A program made the position numbers and the translations under genes. This document shows positions 55,099-63,803 of a stretch of 64,000 nucleotides of DNA, piece by piece. This stretch comes from AP-15 sp963772295 (GTDB lineage: Bacteria; Pseudomonadota; Alphaproteobacteria; ATCC43930; CGMCC-115725). The notes below the pieces were generated by a model that searched no databases, was not told where the DNA came from, and worked only from the letters and a program-made list of their open reading frames with translations. Location of the stretch: positions 248,001 through 312,000 of the forward strand of contig CAVYWO010000009.1 in NCBI GenBank assembly GCA_963772295.1. The letters are read 5' to 3'. Within the stretch, counting starts at the first letter, position 1. Every line of letters begins with the position of its first letter.

Positions 55099-58000
55099 TC
55101 AGCCTTCGTCCTGCAACGACAAGAGGGTGGCGTTGCCGCCGGCGGCGGTGGTGTCGGTCGACACCGTGCGTTCCATGGCAAAGCGATGGAGGTAATGCGG
55201 CCCGCCGATCTTGGGCCCGGTGCCGGACAGCCGCTCGCCGCCGAACGGCTGCACCCCGACGACGGCGCCGATCATGTTGCGGTTGACGTAGATGTTGCCG
55301 ATCCGCAACCGCTCGAGGATGTAACGGACGTTCGCCTCGATCCGGCTGTGGATCGCCGATGTCAGGCCATAACCGGTCGCATCGATCTCCTGCAATACCT
55401 GGTCGAGCCGGTCGGCCGACCAGCGCACGACATGCAGGATCGGGCCGAACACCTCGCGGTCGAGCCGCCGGGCGCCGTCGATCTCGAAGACGCGCGGCGC
55501 AAAGAAGATGCCGTGTTCGGTTCCGGGCGGCAGCGCGCATTGATAGACGAGCCGGCCCTCGTTCGCCATCCGGGCGGCGTGTCGCTCGAGCGCGGCGCGG
55601 GCGGGGATGTCGATGATCGGGCCGATATCGGTTGCCAGCAGCGCCGGGTCGCCGATCGCCAGCTCGGCCATCGCCCCCGCCAACATGGCGAAGAGCCGGT
55701 CGGCGATGTCGGCCTGCGCGTAAAGGACCCGCAACGACGAGCAGCGCTGCCCCGCGCTCTCGAAGGCGGAAACCAGCACATCGGCGACGACCTGCTCGGG
55801 CAAGGCCGAGGAATCGACGATCATCGCGTTCTGCCCGCCGGTCTCGGCGATCAGCGGAGCGAGCGGCCCCGGCCGCTGAGCGAGTGCCAAGTTGATTTGC
55901 CGCGCCGTCTCGCTCGAGCCGGTGAAGGCGACGCCGGAAATGCGCGGGTCGGCGACGAGGGGTGCGCCGACCGCTTCGCCGGTGCCGGGCAAGAGATGCA
56001 AAACATCGCCGGGGACGCCGGCCCGGTGCAACAGCCGCAGCGCGGCGGCAGCGACGAGCGGGGTCTGCTCGGCGGGCTTGGCGACAACCGTATTGCCGGC
56101 GGCAAGGGCCGCAGCGATCTGGCCGGTGAAGATCGCCAGCGGGAAATTCCACGGCGAGATGCACGAGAAGACGCCGCGACCGTGCCAGGAGAGTTCGTTG
56201 CGCTCGCCGGTCGGGCCGGGGAGATGGATCGGCGCCGCAAAATCGGCACGCAGCCGCTCGGCGCAATAGCGCAGATGATCGATCGCCTCACGCCACTCGG
56301 CGAGTGCCGCCGGGATCGTTCGCCCGCCCTCGCGGATGATCGGCGCCAGCAACTCGGCCCGATGGCTCTCGTAGAGGTCGGCGGCCCGCTCGAGCAGCGC
56401 AGCGCGTTCCCCGGCGGGTGTGCGCTCCCACGCCGGGGCGGCGTCCCGGGCGCGGTCGAGCACGCGGTCGAGATCGGCCGGCTGCGACGAGACGACGGTG
56501 CCGAGTTGCCGGCGGCGGTCGCTCGGGTCGAAGACCGGTTCCGCCGTTCCTCCCTGTTCGACGCCGCCGACGATCGGGGCGGCGTGCCAGGGCCGGGCGA
56601 GGGCCTCGGCGAGCGCCTCGCGCAACGCCGCGAGCGCCGGCGGGTCGGCGAGGTCGAGCCCCGGCGAATTGCGCCGCGGCAGGTAGAGATCGCGCGGCAA
56701 CGGGATGCGCGGATGCGATTTTGCCCGAAGCCGGGCGAGGCGCGCGATCGGATCGGCGACGATCGCATCGATCGGCTGGCGGTCGTCGACGATGCGGTTG
56801 ACGAAAGAGGTGTTGGCGCCGTTTTCGAGGAGCCGTCTGACCAGATAGGCGAGCAGCGCCTCGTGGCTGCCGACCGCGGCGTAGACCCGGCACGGCCGGT
56901 CGAGCCGCTCGGGCCCGACGATTTCCTGATAGAGCGCCTCGCCCATGCCGTGCAGACGCTGGAACTCCCAGTCGCGGCGCTCGCCCGCAAGTTCAAGGAT
57001 CGCGGCGGCGGTATGCGCATTATGCGTTGCAAACTGCGGGTAAAAGACGTCTTGCTGCGCGACCAGTCGCCGGGCGCAGGCGAGATACGAGACATCGGTC
57101 GCCACTTTGCGGGTAAAGACCGGGTAGCCGTCGAGCCCGCGCTCCTGGGTGCGCTTCACTTCGCTGTCCCAATAGGCGCCTTTGACGAGCCGCACCATCA
57201 ACCGCCGCTTGCCGCGGCGGGCCACATCGGCGAGCCAGTCGAGCAGCGGCAGGGCGCGCTTTTGATAGGCCTGGACGGCGAGACCGAGCCCATCCCATCC
57301 GCTCAGCTCGGGGGCGAGCGCCAGCGCTTCGACCAGATCAAGAGACAGATCGAGGCGGTCGGCTTCCTCGGCATCGATCGTAAAGCCGAGGCCCAGGTGC
57401 CGCGCGTGGCGGGCGAGAGCGAGGAGCGGTGCGGTCATCTCGGCCAGCACCCGCTCGCGTTGCGCGATCTCGTAGCGCGGGTGCAACGCCGAGAGCTTGA
57501 CCGAGACGCCGGGCGCGTCGACCACGGCACCGCCGGCCCAGGATCGGCCGATCGCCGCGATCGCATCGTCGTAGGCGGCCCCGTAGCGGGCCGCATCGGC
57601 TGCGGTGCGGGCGGCCTCGCCGAGCATGTCGTAGGAATGGCGCCAGCCCTGCCGCTCGGCGCCGCGGGCGCGTTCGAGCGCCTCGCCGATCGTGCGCCCC
57701 ATGACGAATTGGCGGGAAAGGATGCGCATTGCCGTGCTGACCGCCTGGCGTACGACCGGTTCGCCCGAGCGCGCGGCAAAGCGCAGCAGTGCCGCGCGCA
57801 GCTCGTGTCCGCCGGGTGCCGCGGGCAGCTGCTCGGCCCGCAACAGGCGGCCGGTCAGCATCAGCGCCCAGGTCGAGGCGTTGACAAAGACCGAGTCGGA
57901 ATGCCCGAGATGACTCTCCCAATCGGTGCCGGCGAGCTTGTCGCGGATCAACCGGTCGATCGTCCCGGCATCGGGGATGCGCAGCAGCGCCTCGGCGAGG

Positions 58001-58263
58001 CAGAGGAGGGCCACACCCTCCTGCGAGGACAGCGCGTATTCGTGCAGAAACGCGTCGATGCCGCCCTTGCCGCGACGCTCGCGGCGCACGGCGACGACGA
58101 ACCGCCGCGCCCGATCGGCAATCCGGACCCGCATCTCGGCCGGGAGCTCGGCCGCGTCGAGAAGCCGCGCCGCCGCCTCGGTCTCGTCGGTCCGGGCGTG
58201 GTCGCGGATCGCGGCGCGCAACGGCGTCGCCGCCGGCGGCGGCGCGGCGAAAACGGGAGCCAT
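55099..58263 (-). CDS. putA: Bifunctional proline dehydrogenase / P5C dehydrogenase PutA
   Basis: A 1054-residue enzyme oxidising proline to glutamate in two steps. The PRODH barrel spans about 150-450 (GVSVKLSALHPRYEIAQRER, RLMVRLVKGAYWDSEVKRTQ, YPQFATHNAHTAAAI, FQRLHGMGEALYQ). The aldehyde dehydrogenase part follows (SPWNFPLAIFTGQIAAALAA, Glu in LIAETGGQNAMIVDSS, catalytic Cys in ESAGQRCSSLRVL) and ends FGGERLSGTGPKIGGPHYL. There is no N-terminal ribbon-helix-helix, so it is not self-repressing. ATG 58263 has GAGGAGG six bases upstream. The gene is fully intact. Confidence 0.96.
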   Translation of the reverse strand: MAPVFAAPPPAATPLRAAIRDHARTDETEAAARLLDAAELPAEMRVRIADRARRFVVAVRRERRGKGGIDAFLHEYALSSQEGVALLCLAEALLRIPDAGTIDRLIRDKLAGTDWESHLGHSDSVFVNASTWALMLTGRLLRAEQLPAAPGGHELRAALLRFAARSGEPVVRQAVSTAMRILSRQFVMGRTIGEALERARGAERQGWRHSYDMLGEAARTAADAARYGAAYDDAIAAIGRSWAGGAVVDAPGVSVKLSALHPRYEIAQRERVLAEMTAPLLALARHARHLGLGFTIDAEEADRLDLSLDLVEALALAPELSGWDGLGLAVQAYQKRALPLLDWLADVARRGKRRLMVRLVKGAYWDSEVKRTQERGLDGYPVFTRKVATDVSYLACARRLVAQQDVFYPQFATHNAHTAAAILELAGERRDWEFQRLHGMGEALYQEIVGPERLDRPCRVYAAVGSHEALLAYLVRRLLENGANTSFVNRIVDDRQPIDAIVADPIARLARLRAKSHPRIPLPRDLYLPRRNSPGLDLADPPALAALREALAEALARPWHAAPIVGGVEQGGTAEPVFDPSDRRRQLGTVVSSQPADLDRVLDRARDAAPAWERTPAGERAALLERAADLYESHRAELLAPIIREGGRTIPAALAEWREAIDHLRYCAERLRADFAAPIHLPGPTGERNELSWHGRGVFSCISPWNFPLAIFTGQIAAALAAGNTVVAKPAEQTPLVAAAALRLLHRAGVPGDVLHLLPGTGEAVGAPLVADPRISGVAFTGSSETARQINLALAQRPGPLAPLIAETGGQNAMIVDSSALPEQVVADVLVSAFESAGQRCSSLRVLYAQADIADRLFAMLAGAMAELAIGDPALLATDIGPIIDIPARAALERHAARMANEGRLVYQCALPPGTEHGIFFAPRVFEIDGARRLDREVFGPILHVVRWSADRLDQVLQEIDATGYGLTSAIHSRIEANVRYILERLRIGNIYVNRNMIGAVVGVQPFGGERLSGTGPKIGGPHYLHRFAMERTVSTDTTAAGGNATLLSLQDEG

Positions 58264-58406
58264 GCCGGGCCTCCTCTCGTTCGCGGCAGCGCGAACCCAG
58301 TATTTCGCGACCCGGCGAGAGATCGGCAATGCCGCCGGGCCCGGGGTTGCGTTCGACCGGGCGCCGGATCAGATCAGTCCCAGCCGCGGCGACAATTGGA
58401 CCGACG

Positions 58407-59237
58407 ATGCTTGCGCCCAAGGAAACCACAACCCGCCCTTCGGCACCGGCCGGGATCGCCGATGCGGTGCCGGTGCGCGCCTTGCTGCTGGGCGAACGGC
58501 TGGACCTGCGGGCATTTGAACGGGACGCCACGCGCGATGCGGCGCCGCTCCTCCTCGACGTCCCGGGCGGCGGGCGGGCGGCGCTGTTCCGCTATGGGGC
58601 GGCGGTGCTGTTCGGCGCCGCGCCGGAGGCTGCCGAGCGGTTCGCCGCGACGCTGGCGGCCAAGGTTGCGGGCCCCTTCGCCGCGCCGGAACGCGAGGAA
58701 GTGCGCCTCTTGATCGACCCCAGGGCCGAGCAGCATGTCGACGCTGCCGGCAACATCCTGTTGCGCGACAGCGCGCCGGAGCGGCTGCAGCTGGTCGCCG
58801 ACATCCTGGCGAAAAACCTCGTCCTGGCGCATTACGAGACGCGGATCGCGGAGATCTTCGACCGCATCGAGCCGCTCGCCGCGACCCTGCGCGAAAAGGG
58901 CCGGCCCGGCGCCACCAGCAAGGTGTTGCTGCGCCATATCGGCGATGTGCTGTTGATCCAGCAGCAAATGGTTGGCCGCGTGGAGAGTTCGGAAACCCCG
59001 GAACTTTTATGGGAGCATCCGGAACTCGAACGGTTCTACATGCGGCTCGCCGACGAATACGAATTGCGCGAGCGCGACCGGGCGCTCGACCGCAAGCTCG
59101 ACATCGTCTCGCGTACCGTCGAAACCTTGTTGAGCCTGGTCCAGACCCGCAGCAGCACCCGGGTCGAATGGTACATCGTCTTGCTGATCGTCGCCGAACT
59201 GGTGCTCAGCCTTTATCCGCTGCTGCTGCACCGTTAG
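58407..59237 (+). CDS. RMD1/DUF155 family membrane protein
   Basis: A 276-residue protein: VPVRALLLGERLDLRAFERD and RAALFRYGAAVLFGA begin the DUF155 fold, then LRDSAPERLQLVADILAKNL, VLAHYETRIAEIFDRIEPLA and FYMRLADEYELRERDRALDR, with a single C-terminal transmembrane helix (WYIVLLIVAELVLSLYPLLL). Yeast and mitochondrial relatives (Rmd1, Rmd8, Mrx10) have roles in organelle translation; the bacterial role is unknown. It is divergent from putA with a 143-base spacer. Confidence 0.85.
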   Translation: MLAPKETTTRPSAPAGIADAVPVRALLLGERLDLRAFERDATRDAAPLLLDVPGGGRAALFRYGAAVLFGAAPEAAERFAATLAAKVAGPFAAPEREEVRLLIDPRAEQHVDAAGNILLRDSAPERLQLVADILAKNLVLAHYETRIAEIFDRIEPLAATLREKGRPGATSKVLLRHIGDVLLIQQQMVGRVESSETPELLWEHPELERFYMRLADEYELRERDRALDRKLDIVSRTVETLLSLVQTRSSTRVEWYIVLLIVAELVLSLYPLLLHR

Positions 59238-59239
59238 CG

Positions 59240-59525
59240 CAATTTCCGATCGGGTGGCACCCTCCTCACCCATCCCCGGAACGCCCGCCCTGGCGGGCGG
59301 CCGTCCGGGGGTTCGCCTCGCCAACCCTTCTCAACCCTGCCATGAAAACGAGGCGAAAAACACAGCAATTTCAATGAACGCGTCATTCCGGGGCGGCTCG
59401 CCAGAGCCGCGCCCGGAAACCAAGAACTCCGGCTTTGGTAAGACAGGCGAGGGCCTGTGGTCATGGATTCCGGGCTCGCGGGCTGCGCCCGCGCCTCGGA
59501 ATGACGCGGGTAGGATCGGCCGTTT
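59240..59525. repeat. REP-like inverted repeat cluster between genes
   Basis: This 286-base gap holds no gene but several palindromic pieces: CGCCCGCCCTGGCGGGCGG near 59281, CGTCATTCCGGGGCGG near 59383 facing CGCCTCGGAATGACGCG near 59494, and CTCCCTCCTCGGGGGGAGAG just beyond. CGTCATTCCGG and its reverse are a common alphaproteobacterial intergenic repeat. The cluster seems to have overwritten the 3' end of the EVE gene. Confidence 0.6.
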
Positions 59526-60018
59526 TCATCCCTGGTGGCGCAAGCCGCCGCGGCTTGCTGGATTTCTCTCCCTCCTCGGGGGGAGAGGGAAGGGCTCGCC
59601 GGGATCGCACATCCCGGCGCCCATCGCCGCCGCGATCCGCGCGAAGTCGTGCGCGCTGACCGCAATCAGGCCGAAGCGCAGCCGATAGCCCCAGTTCGAC
59701 CCGCCGGCAGCGAATTCCAGCCGGTCGATGAGCGGCGCGATCGCAGCCGTCGATGCTTCGGCCCAGGCGACATTCCGGCGCCAGAGGCCGGTATCGCCGC
59801 GATAGGGGTCGCCGCCGGCGACGGTGCCGATCGCGGTAAAGGCTTGCAGGCGGTCCTTGCCGCCGAAGCTGCCGGTCGGCGAGTAATAGGCGATGCAATC
59901 GCCGGGCTGGAGCCGCCGCAGCGGCGGCTCCCGGCCGTGACCGAGCTGCATGAAGCCCCCGGCCTGCCCGCGCCGCACGTGGTCGGCCGAGGCGACGGCG
60001 ACCCAATAAGCGGGTCAT
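59526..60018 (-). CDS. EVE domain protein, frameshifted with altered C-terminus
   Basis: ATG 60018 overlaps the VOC stop (ATGA). One extra T near 60009 separates MTR from YWVAVASADHVRRGQAGG; then FMQLGHGREPPLRRLQPGDC, IAYYSPTGSFGGKDRLQAFT and RFGLIAVSAHDFARIAAAMG form an EVE domain (PUA-like, UPF0310 type), which binds modified bases in RNA or DNA. After MGAGMC the frame runs into REP-like sequence (DPGEPFPLPPRRERN), so the native end is replaced. It may still fold, as the tail is short. Confidence 0.75.
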
Positions 60019-60440
60019 GCCGTCGGTTCCTTCGCCGCGGCCGGGGCGAAGACGCGCAGGCGGTGGCCGTCCGGATCGAGCGCGACAAAGGTCCGGCCGA
60101 CCCCCGGGTTACGAGAGCGACGGCCCGTCGCTACTAAGCCCGGGGGCATCGTCGTCGGCGGCTGCACGATCGTCAGGCCGCGCGCCGTCCAATCGGCAAA
60201 AGTCGCGTCGACGGCACCGTCCGCGACGGCGACGGCGAGCTCGGCCCCGCCGCCGCCGGCGACCGGCGCAGGCTCGACGCAATCGCGCGACCACAGCCCG
60301 AGCATCAAGCCGCTTTCGAGCGCAAACAAAACAAAGGTCGGCGACGCCTCGACCGGCGCCCGGCCGAGCAGGCCTTGATAAAACGCGGCGCTCGCCGCAG
60401 GGTCGGCGACGTACAGCAGCAGGAAGTTCGGATCGGGCAT
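60015..60440 (-). CDS. VOC (glyoxalase-like) family protein with an in-frame REP insertion
   Basis: A 141-residue protein: NFLLLYVADPAASAAFYQGL, LFALESGLMLGLWSRDCVEP and RTFVALDPDGHRLRVFAPAA are standard for PhnB/VOC proteins. Between TTMP and GRTFVALDPDG lie about 16 extra residues (PGLVATGRRSRNPGV) encoded by a GC palindrome at 60101-60147; relatives pass straight through here. The insertion keeps the frame. Function (metal-dependent lyase, dioxygenase or resistance type) is not determined. Confidence 0.82.
   Translation of the reverse strand: MPDPNFLLLYVADPAASAAFYQGLLGRAPVEASPTFVLFALESGLMLGLWSRDCVEPAPVAGGGGAELAVAVADGAVDATFADWTARGLTIVQPPTTMPPGLVATGRRSRNPGVGRTFVALDPDGHRLRVFAPAAAKEPTA
60101..60147. 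repeat. REP-like palindrome inserted in the VOC gene
   Basis: CCCCCGGGTTACGAGAGCGA faces TCGCTACTAAGCCCGGGGG across a short loop, forming a 47-base imperfect palindrome. The left half shares CCCCCGGGTTACG with the repeats near 35778. It lies entirely inside coding sequence and adds about 16 codons without breaking the frame. Confidence 0.75.
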
Positions 60441-60512
60441 CGGGGTTTCTCCTTGTTCAAGCGGAACCGCAAGGATAGACCGCGATGCTGTCAGTTTCTG
60501 GCAGCAGCGAGG

Positions 60513-61213
60513 TCAGGGCGGCGGGATCCGCTCGGCCTCGCGCCATTGCTTCAGGAGCGCTTGGCGGCGGCGCGGATACCGCGCCTCGATCCGGCTCACG
60601 GCGGCAATCCGGTCGGTGCGAAAATGCCGGAAACCCCGCCGCAGTTCGCACCACGCGACGACCACGCGCACCCGCTCGAAGAAACCGAGCGCGAACGGCC
60701 AGACCGTGCGCTGCGAGACGGCCCCCTTCCCATCCCGATAGGTGATGCCGAGCTTACGTTCGGCGCGGATCGCGCGGCGGATCGCGGCAAGATCGACGCC
60801 GTCGGCGGCGGCCGGCCCGCGGGGGCCGACCGGCAACGCCGAAGCGTCGAGCAGACGAGCTCGGCCGGGAGCACCGCCGCGATCTTTGCGAGCGCATTGC
60901 GCGCCGCCATCGCCAAGGCAGGATCGGCGCGCTCGGCGACCCAGCGAGAGCCGAGCACCAGCGCCTCGATTTCGTCCTCGGCAAACATCAGCGGCGGCAG
61001 CAGGAAACCGGGCCGCAGCACATAGCCGAGACCCGGGGCGCCCGCGATATCAGCCCCTTGCGCCTGCAGACTGCCGATGTCGCGATAGAGGGTGCGAAGG
61101 CTGATCCCCAATTCCGTCGCCAGCACCTTGCCGCTTACCGGCCGGCGATGGCGGCGCAAAGCCTGCAGCAGGGCGAGCAGACGCTCGGATCGCGACACGG
61201 GCGGGGCTTCCAT
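60513..61213 (-). CDS. YafY-type WYL-domain transcriptional regulator, frameshifted
   Basis: ATG 61213 gives MEAPPVSRSERLLALLQALR and a helix-turn-helix (GKVLATELGISLRTLYRDIG), then AGAPGLGYVLRPGFLLPPLM-FAEDE, a WYL-type YafY start. The frame shifts near 60857; the rest (LLDASALPVGPRGPAAADGV, then AIRAERKLGITYRDGKG and RTVWPFALGFFERVRVVVAW) is in the next frame, ending ERIPPP. One missing base accounts for it. It is divergent from the ArsR operon and could share its promoter region. Confidence 0.82.
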
Positions 61214-61253
61214 GAGGCTGGCGGCATTCTTGCCCGATTTGGCGGCAGGAGGC

Positions 61254-61282
61254 TTGACAGGCAATCCCCGCGGCCGTATTTA
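61254..61282 (+). promoter_or_regulatory. Sigma-70-type promoter of the arsR-SRPBCC-DUF899 operon
   Basis: TTGACA (61254-61259), a 17-base spacer and TATTTA (61277-61282) form a near-consensus promoter. Transcription would start near 61289, about 25 bases before ATG 61314. No clear ribosome-binding site precedes the ATG, so translation starts on a short, almost leaderless mRNA. Confidence 0.7.
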
Positions 61283-61289
61283 GCCTATC

Positions 61290-61315
61290 GGTTATTTAAC
61301 TCATCAGTTCGATAT
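61290..61315 (+). promoter_or_regulatory. Candidate ArsR-family operator
   Basis: GGTTATTTAACTCATCAGTT lies between the -10 box and the arsR start and is an imperfect inverted repeat resembling operators of ArsR repressors linked to SRPBCC genes (TTTAAC-N-AGTT type). Binding here would block transcription start, giving autoregulation. This is inferred from position and pattern. Confidence 0.4.
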
Positions 61316-61664
61316 GGCCCCGGATCGCCTCGATTCGACCTTCGCCGCCCTCGCCGATCCGACGCGGCGCGCGATCCTCGACCGCCTCGCCGGCGGCGAG
61401 GCCTCGGTCACGGCTTTGGCCGCACCCTTCGCGATCAGTCTGCCGGCGATCTCGAAGCACCTGAAGGTGCTGGAGCGCGCCGGGCTGATCGGCCGCAGCC
61501 GAGACGCTCAATGGCGGCCCTGCCGGCTCGACGCGGCGCCGCTCAAGGAGGCAGCACTTTGGCTCGAACAATACCGCCGGTTCTGGGAAGAAAGCTTCGA
61601 TCGGCTGGCGAACTATCTTGGCGAATTGCAGCGCCAAGGGGCGGGACGTGACGACAACGGCTAG
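61314..61664 (+). CDS. ArsR family repressor
   Basis: A 116-residue winged-helix protein: LDSTFAALADPTRRAILDRL, VTALAAPFAISLPAISKHLK with the recognition helix, VLERAGLIGRSRDAQWRPCR and WLEQYRRFWEESFDRLANYL. No cysteine-rich metal site is present, which fits the sub-family paired with SRPBCC/AHSA1 genes and not metal resistance. It overlaps the SRPBCC gene by 17 bases, so the two are co-translated. Confidence 0.92.
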   Translation: MAPDRLDSTFAALADPTRRAILDRLAGGEASVTALAAPFAISLPAISKHLKVLERAGLIGRSRDAQWRPCRLDAAPLKEAALWLEQYRRFWEESFDRLANYLGELQRQGAGRDDNG

Positions 61665-62157
61665 TCCCGTCGTTCCGGGATCGGATCGGGAACTCGTCGT
61701 CGCCCGCGTCTTTGATGCCCCGCGCCGGCTGGTGTTTCGCGCCTGGACCGATCCCGAGTTGGCCGCGCATTGGTGGGGCCCGAAGGGCTTCACCTCGGTC
61801 TCCTGCGAAATGGACGTGCGGCCGGGGGGCAAATGGCGCCGGTCGATGCGCTCGCCCGACGGAGGCTTGCGCTGCGCCCGCGGCGTCTACCGTGAAATCG
61901 TGGCGCCGGAGCGCCTGGTCTTTACCTATGCCTGGGAAGACGCCGATGGCCGGCCGGGGCATGAGACGCTGGTCAGCGTCGTCTTTGTCGAGCATGGCGG
62001 CCGGACCGAGCTGACCCTGCGCCAAGCCATGTTCGAGACGGTGACCGCGCGCGATGCCCATCGGGGCGGCTGGACGAGTTGCCTCGAACGCTTTGCCGAG
62101 TATCTCGCGACCCTTTCTTTGCAAGACGGAGATCGACGATGCAGCACCCGGTCGTGA
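61648..62157 (+). CDS. SRPBCC/AHSA1 family protein
   Basis: A 169-residue protein: ELVVARVFDAPRRLVFRAWT, DPELAAHWWGPKGFTSVSCE, YREIVAPERLVFTYAWEDAD and RDAHRGGWTSCLERFAEYLA are typical of AHSA1-like START-fold proteins that bind hydrophobic ligands. GTG 61648 fits family starts. The last residues overlap the DUF899 gene (ATG 62139). Co-expression with ArsR suggests ligand sensing or handling; the ligand is unknown. Confidence 0.9.
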   Translation: MTTTASPVVPGSDRELVVARVFDAPRRLVFRAWTDPELAAHWWGPKGFTSVSCEMDVRPGGKWRRSMRSPDGGLRCARGVYREIVAPERLVFTYAWEDADGRPGHETLVSVVFVEHGGRTELTLRQAMFETVTARDAHRGGWTSCLERFAEYLATLSLQDGDRRCSTRS

Positions 62158-62891
62158 CCCGCGAGCACTGGCTCGCCGCGCGCAAGGAACTTCTCGCCAA
62201 GGAAAAGGAATTGACCCGGATGCGCGACCGGTTGAACGCCGAGCGGCGCGCCCTGCCCTGGGTCAAGATCGACAAGGAATACGTGTTCGATGGCCCGGAC
62301 GGCAAGGAAACACTTGCCGATCTCTTCGCCGGGCGCAGCCAATTGATCGTCAAGCATTTCATGTTTGGTCCCGGCTGGCGGGAAGGCTGTGTCGGCTGCT
62401 CGTTCGAGGTCGACCACGCCGACGCCGCACTCGTTCATCTCGAACATCATGATGTCAGCTATGTTGCCGTCTCGCGCGCCCCGTTCGCCGAGATCGAAGC
62501 CTTTCGCCAGCGCATGGGCTGGCGGATCAAGTGGGTGTCGTCCTATGGCAGCGACTTCAATTATGATTTTCACGTCTCGTTCACCCAAGACGAGATCGCC
62601 CGCGGCCAAGCATACTACAATTACGATCTGCGCCCGATCGCCATCGACGAACTTTCCGGCCGCAGCGTCTTCTACGCGGACGGGACGGGCACCGTCTTCC
62701 ACACCTATTCGGCCTATGCGCGCGGCGGCGAGAACTTTCTCGGGACTTACCACTTCCTCGACATTACGCCGAGGGGCCGCGACGAGACGATCAACGGCAA
62801 TCTGACCGATTGGGTCCGGCATCACGACCGCTATGGCGCCGGCGGAACGGTCGGCGCCACCGGCCGCTATGTGCCGCCGGTGGCTCGGTAG
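62139..62891 (+). CDS. DUF899 thioredoxin-like family protein
   Basis: A 250-residue protein: VVTREHWLAARKELLAKEKE, LTRMRDRLNAERRALPWVKI, FMFGPGWREGCVGCSFEVDH and WVSSYGSDFNYDFHVSFTQD are characteristic of DUF899. The CVGC motif sits where a thioredoxin fold would have its active-site cysteines. GGAG lies nine bases before ATG 62139. It is the third gene of the ArsR operon, a common association. Its activity is unknown. Confidence 0.9.
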   Translation: MQHPVVTREHWLAARKELLAKEKELTRMRDRLNAERRALPWVKIDKEYVFDGPDGKETLADLFAGRSQLIVKHFMFGPGWREGCVGCSFEVDHADAALVHLEHHDVSYVAVSRAPFAEIEAFRQRMGWRIKWVSSYGSDFNYDFHVSFTQDEIARGQAYYNYDLRPIAIDELSGRSVFYADGTGTVFHTYSAYARGGENFLGTYHFLDITPRGRDETINGNLTDWVRHHDRYGAGGTVGATGRYVPPVAR

Positions 62892-62895
62892 GCGG

Positions 62896-62985
62896 GGCAA
62901 ACTGCCGTAGGGCGGGTGCAACCCGCCGAGCCGCGGACCACGGGCGTCGGGCTGCGCTGCGCTCCGCCCGCCCTACGAGGGCGCG
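62896..62985. repeat. REP-like palindrome between convergent genes
   Basis: GTAGGGCGGGTGCAACCCGC at 62908-62927 and GCTCCGCCCGCCCTACGAG at 62963-62981 are inverted copies that flank GC-rich sequence. GTAGGGCGG also begins the element at 7172. The element fills the space between the DUF899 and creatininase genes and might act as a bidirectional terminator. Confidence 0.6.
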
Positions 62986-62986
62986 G

Positions 62987-63730
62987 TCAGGCCGCAACCC
63001 ATTCGCGGTAGTCGGCCGCAATCGCGGCGACGGCGGCCTCGTAGAGGCGCCGCCCGGCCTCCGGCGTGGCGAGCGCCGAGTTGGCGCCGATCCGCCCGTC
63101 GGGAAAGTTGCGGCGATAGTCGGCGGCGTCGGTAAAGCTGCCGCGCGGCGCGACCGGCGGGTCGAGCAGCGCCCTTTTGATCGCCGCCGGGTAGGCGAAT
63201 TGGGTGACCGCGACCTCGCTCGGGGTCGCGTGGCTGCCCTCGGCATCGCCGTAAAGTTCCTTGATCAATTGCTGCACCGCCGAGCTCTGCCACCAATTCT
63301 TCAACGTGCACTTGAGCGGCGGGGCGTCGACCGCTCCGGCCAGGCTGCGCGCCGCGTAGATCTCGGAAAAGGCGGCGGAGAGGGTGGCGATGTTCCCGCC
63401 ATGGCCGTTGATGAAATAAAACCGCTCGAAACCGTGCCGCGCCAGCGATCCGACGATGTCGCGCAGCACCGCGATCAAAGTGCTCGGCCGCAACGTGATC
63501 GAGCCGGGAAACCCGAGGTGATGTTGCGCCATCCCAAACGCAACGGTCGGTCCGACCAGGGCATCGGCAGCCTCGCCGACGCCGCGCGCGATCGTCTCGG
63601 CGCAGATCGCATCGGTGCCGATCAACCCGATCGGTCCATGCTGCTCGGTCGAGCCGATCGGCAGGATCATGGCGCGGCTCGTCCGCAGATAGGCCTCGAC
63701 TTCCGGCCAACTCAGCAATTGCAATTGCAT
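62987..63730 (-). CDS. Creatininase family amidohydrolase
   Basis: A 247-residue protein: RAMILPIGSTEQHGPIGLIG with metal-binding Glu and His, GTDAICAETIARGVGEAADA, FGMAQHHLGFPGSITLRPST, FYFINGHGGNIATLSAAFSE (NGHGGN metal motif) and DAEGSHATPSEVAVTQFAYP. The family hydrolyses creatinine or related cyclic amides, and includes enzymes of cofactor synthesis; the substrate is not evident. ATG 63730 fits family starts. Confidence 0.92.
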   Translation of the reverse strand: MQLQLLSWPEVEAYLRTSRAMILPIGSTEQHGPIGLIGTDAICAETIARGVGEAADALVGPTVAFGMAQHHLGFPGSITLRPSTLIAVLRDIVGSLARHGFERFYFINGHGGNIATLSAAFSEIYAARSLAGAVDAPPLKCTLKNWWQSSAVQQLIKELYGDAEGSHATPSEVAVTQFAYPAAIKRALLDPPVAPRGSFTDAADYRRNFPDGRIGANSALATPEAGRRLYEAAVAAIAADYREWVAA

Positions 63731-63803
63731 AAGCGCTGCCTCGCTCGTTGATTTATGAGATAATAGCACGCTTCTGGGCGCAGACGATTCGGAGCGCACG
63801 GGG

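Noticed and set aside
54898..58713. A 1271-codon open frame on the plus strand opposite putA
   Set aside because: The minus strand encodes an intact, motif-complete PutA. In high-GC genes the complementary frame is often open; the antisense translation is Arg/Asp/Gly-rich with no domain.
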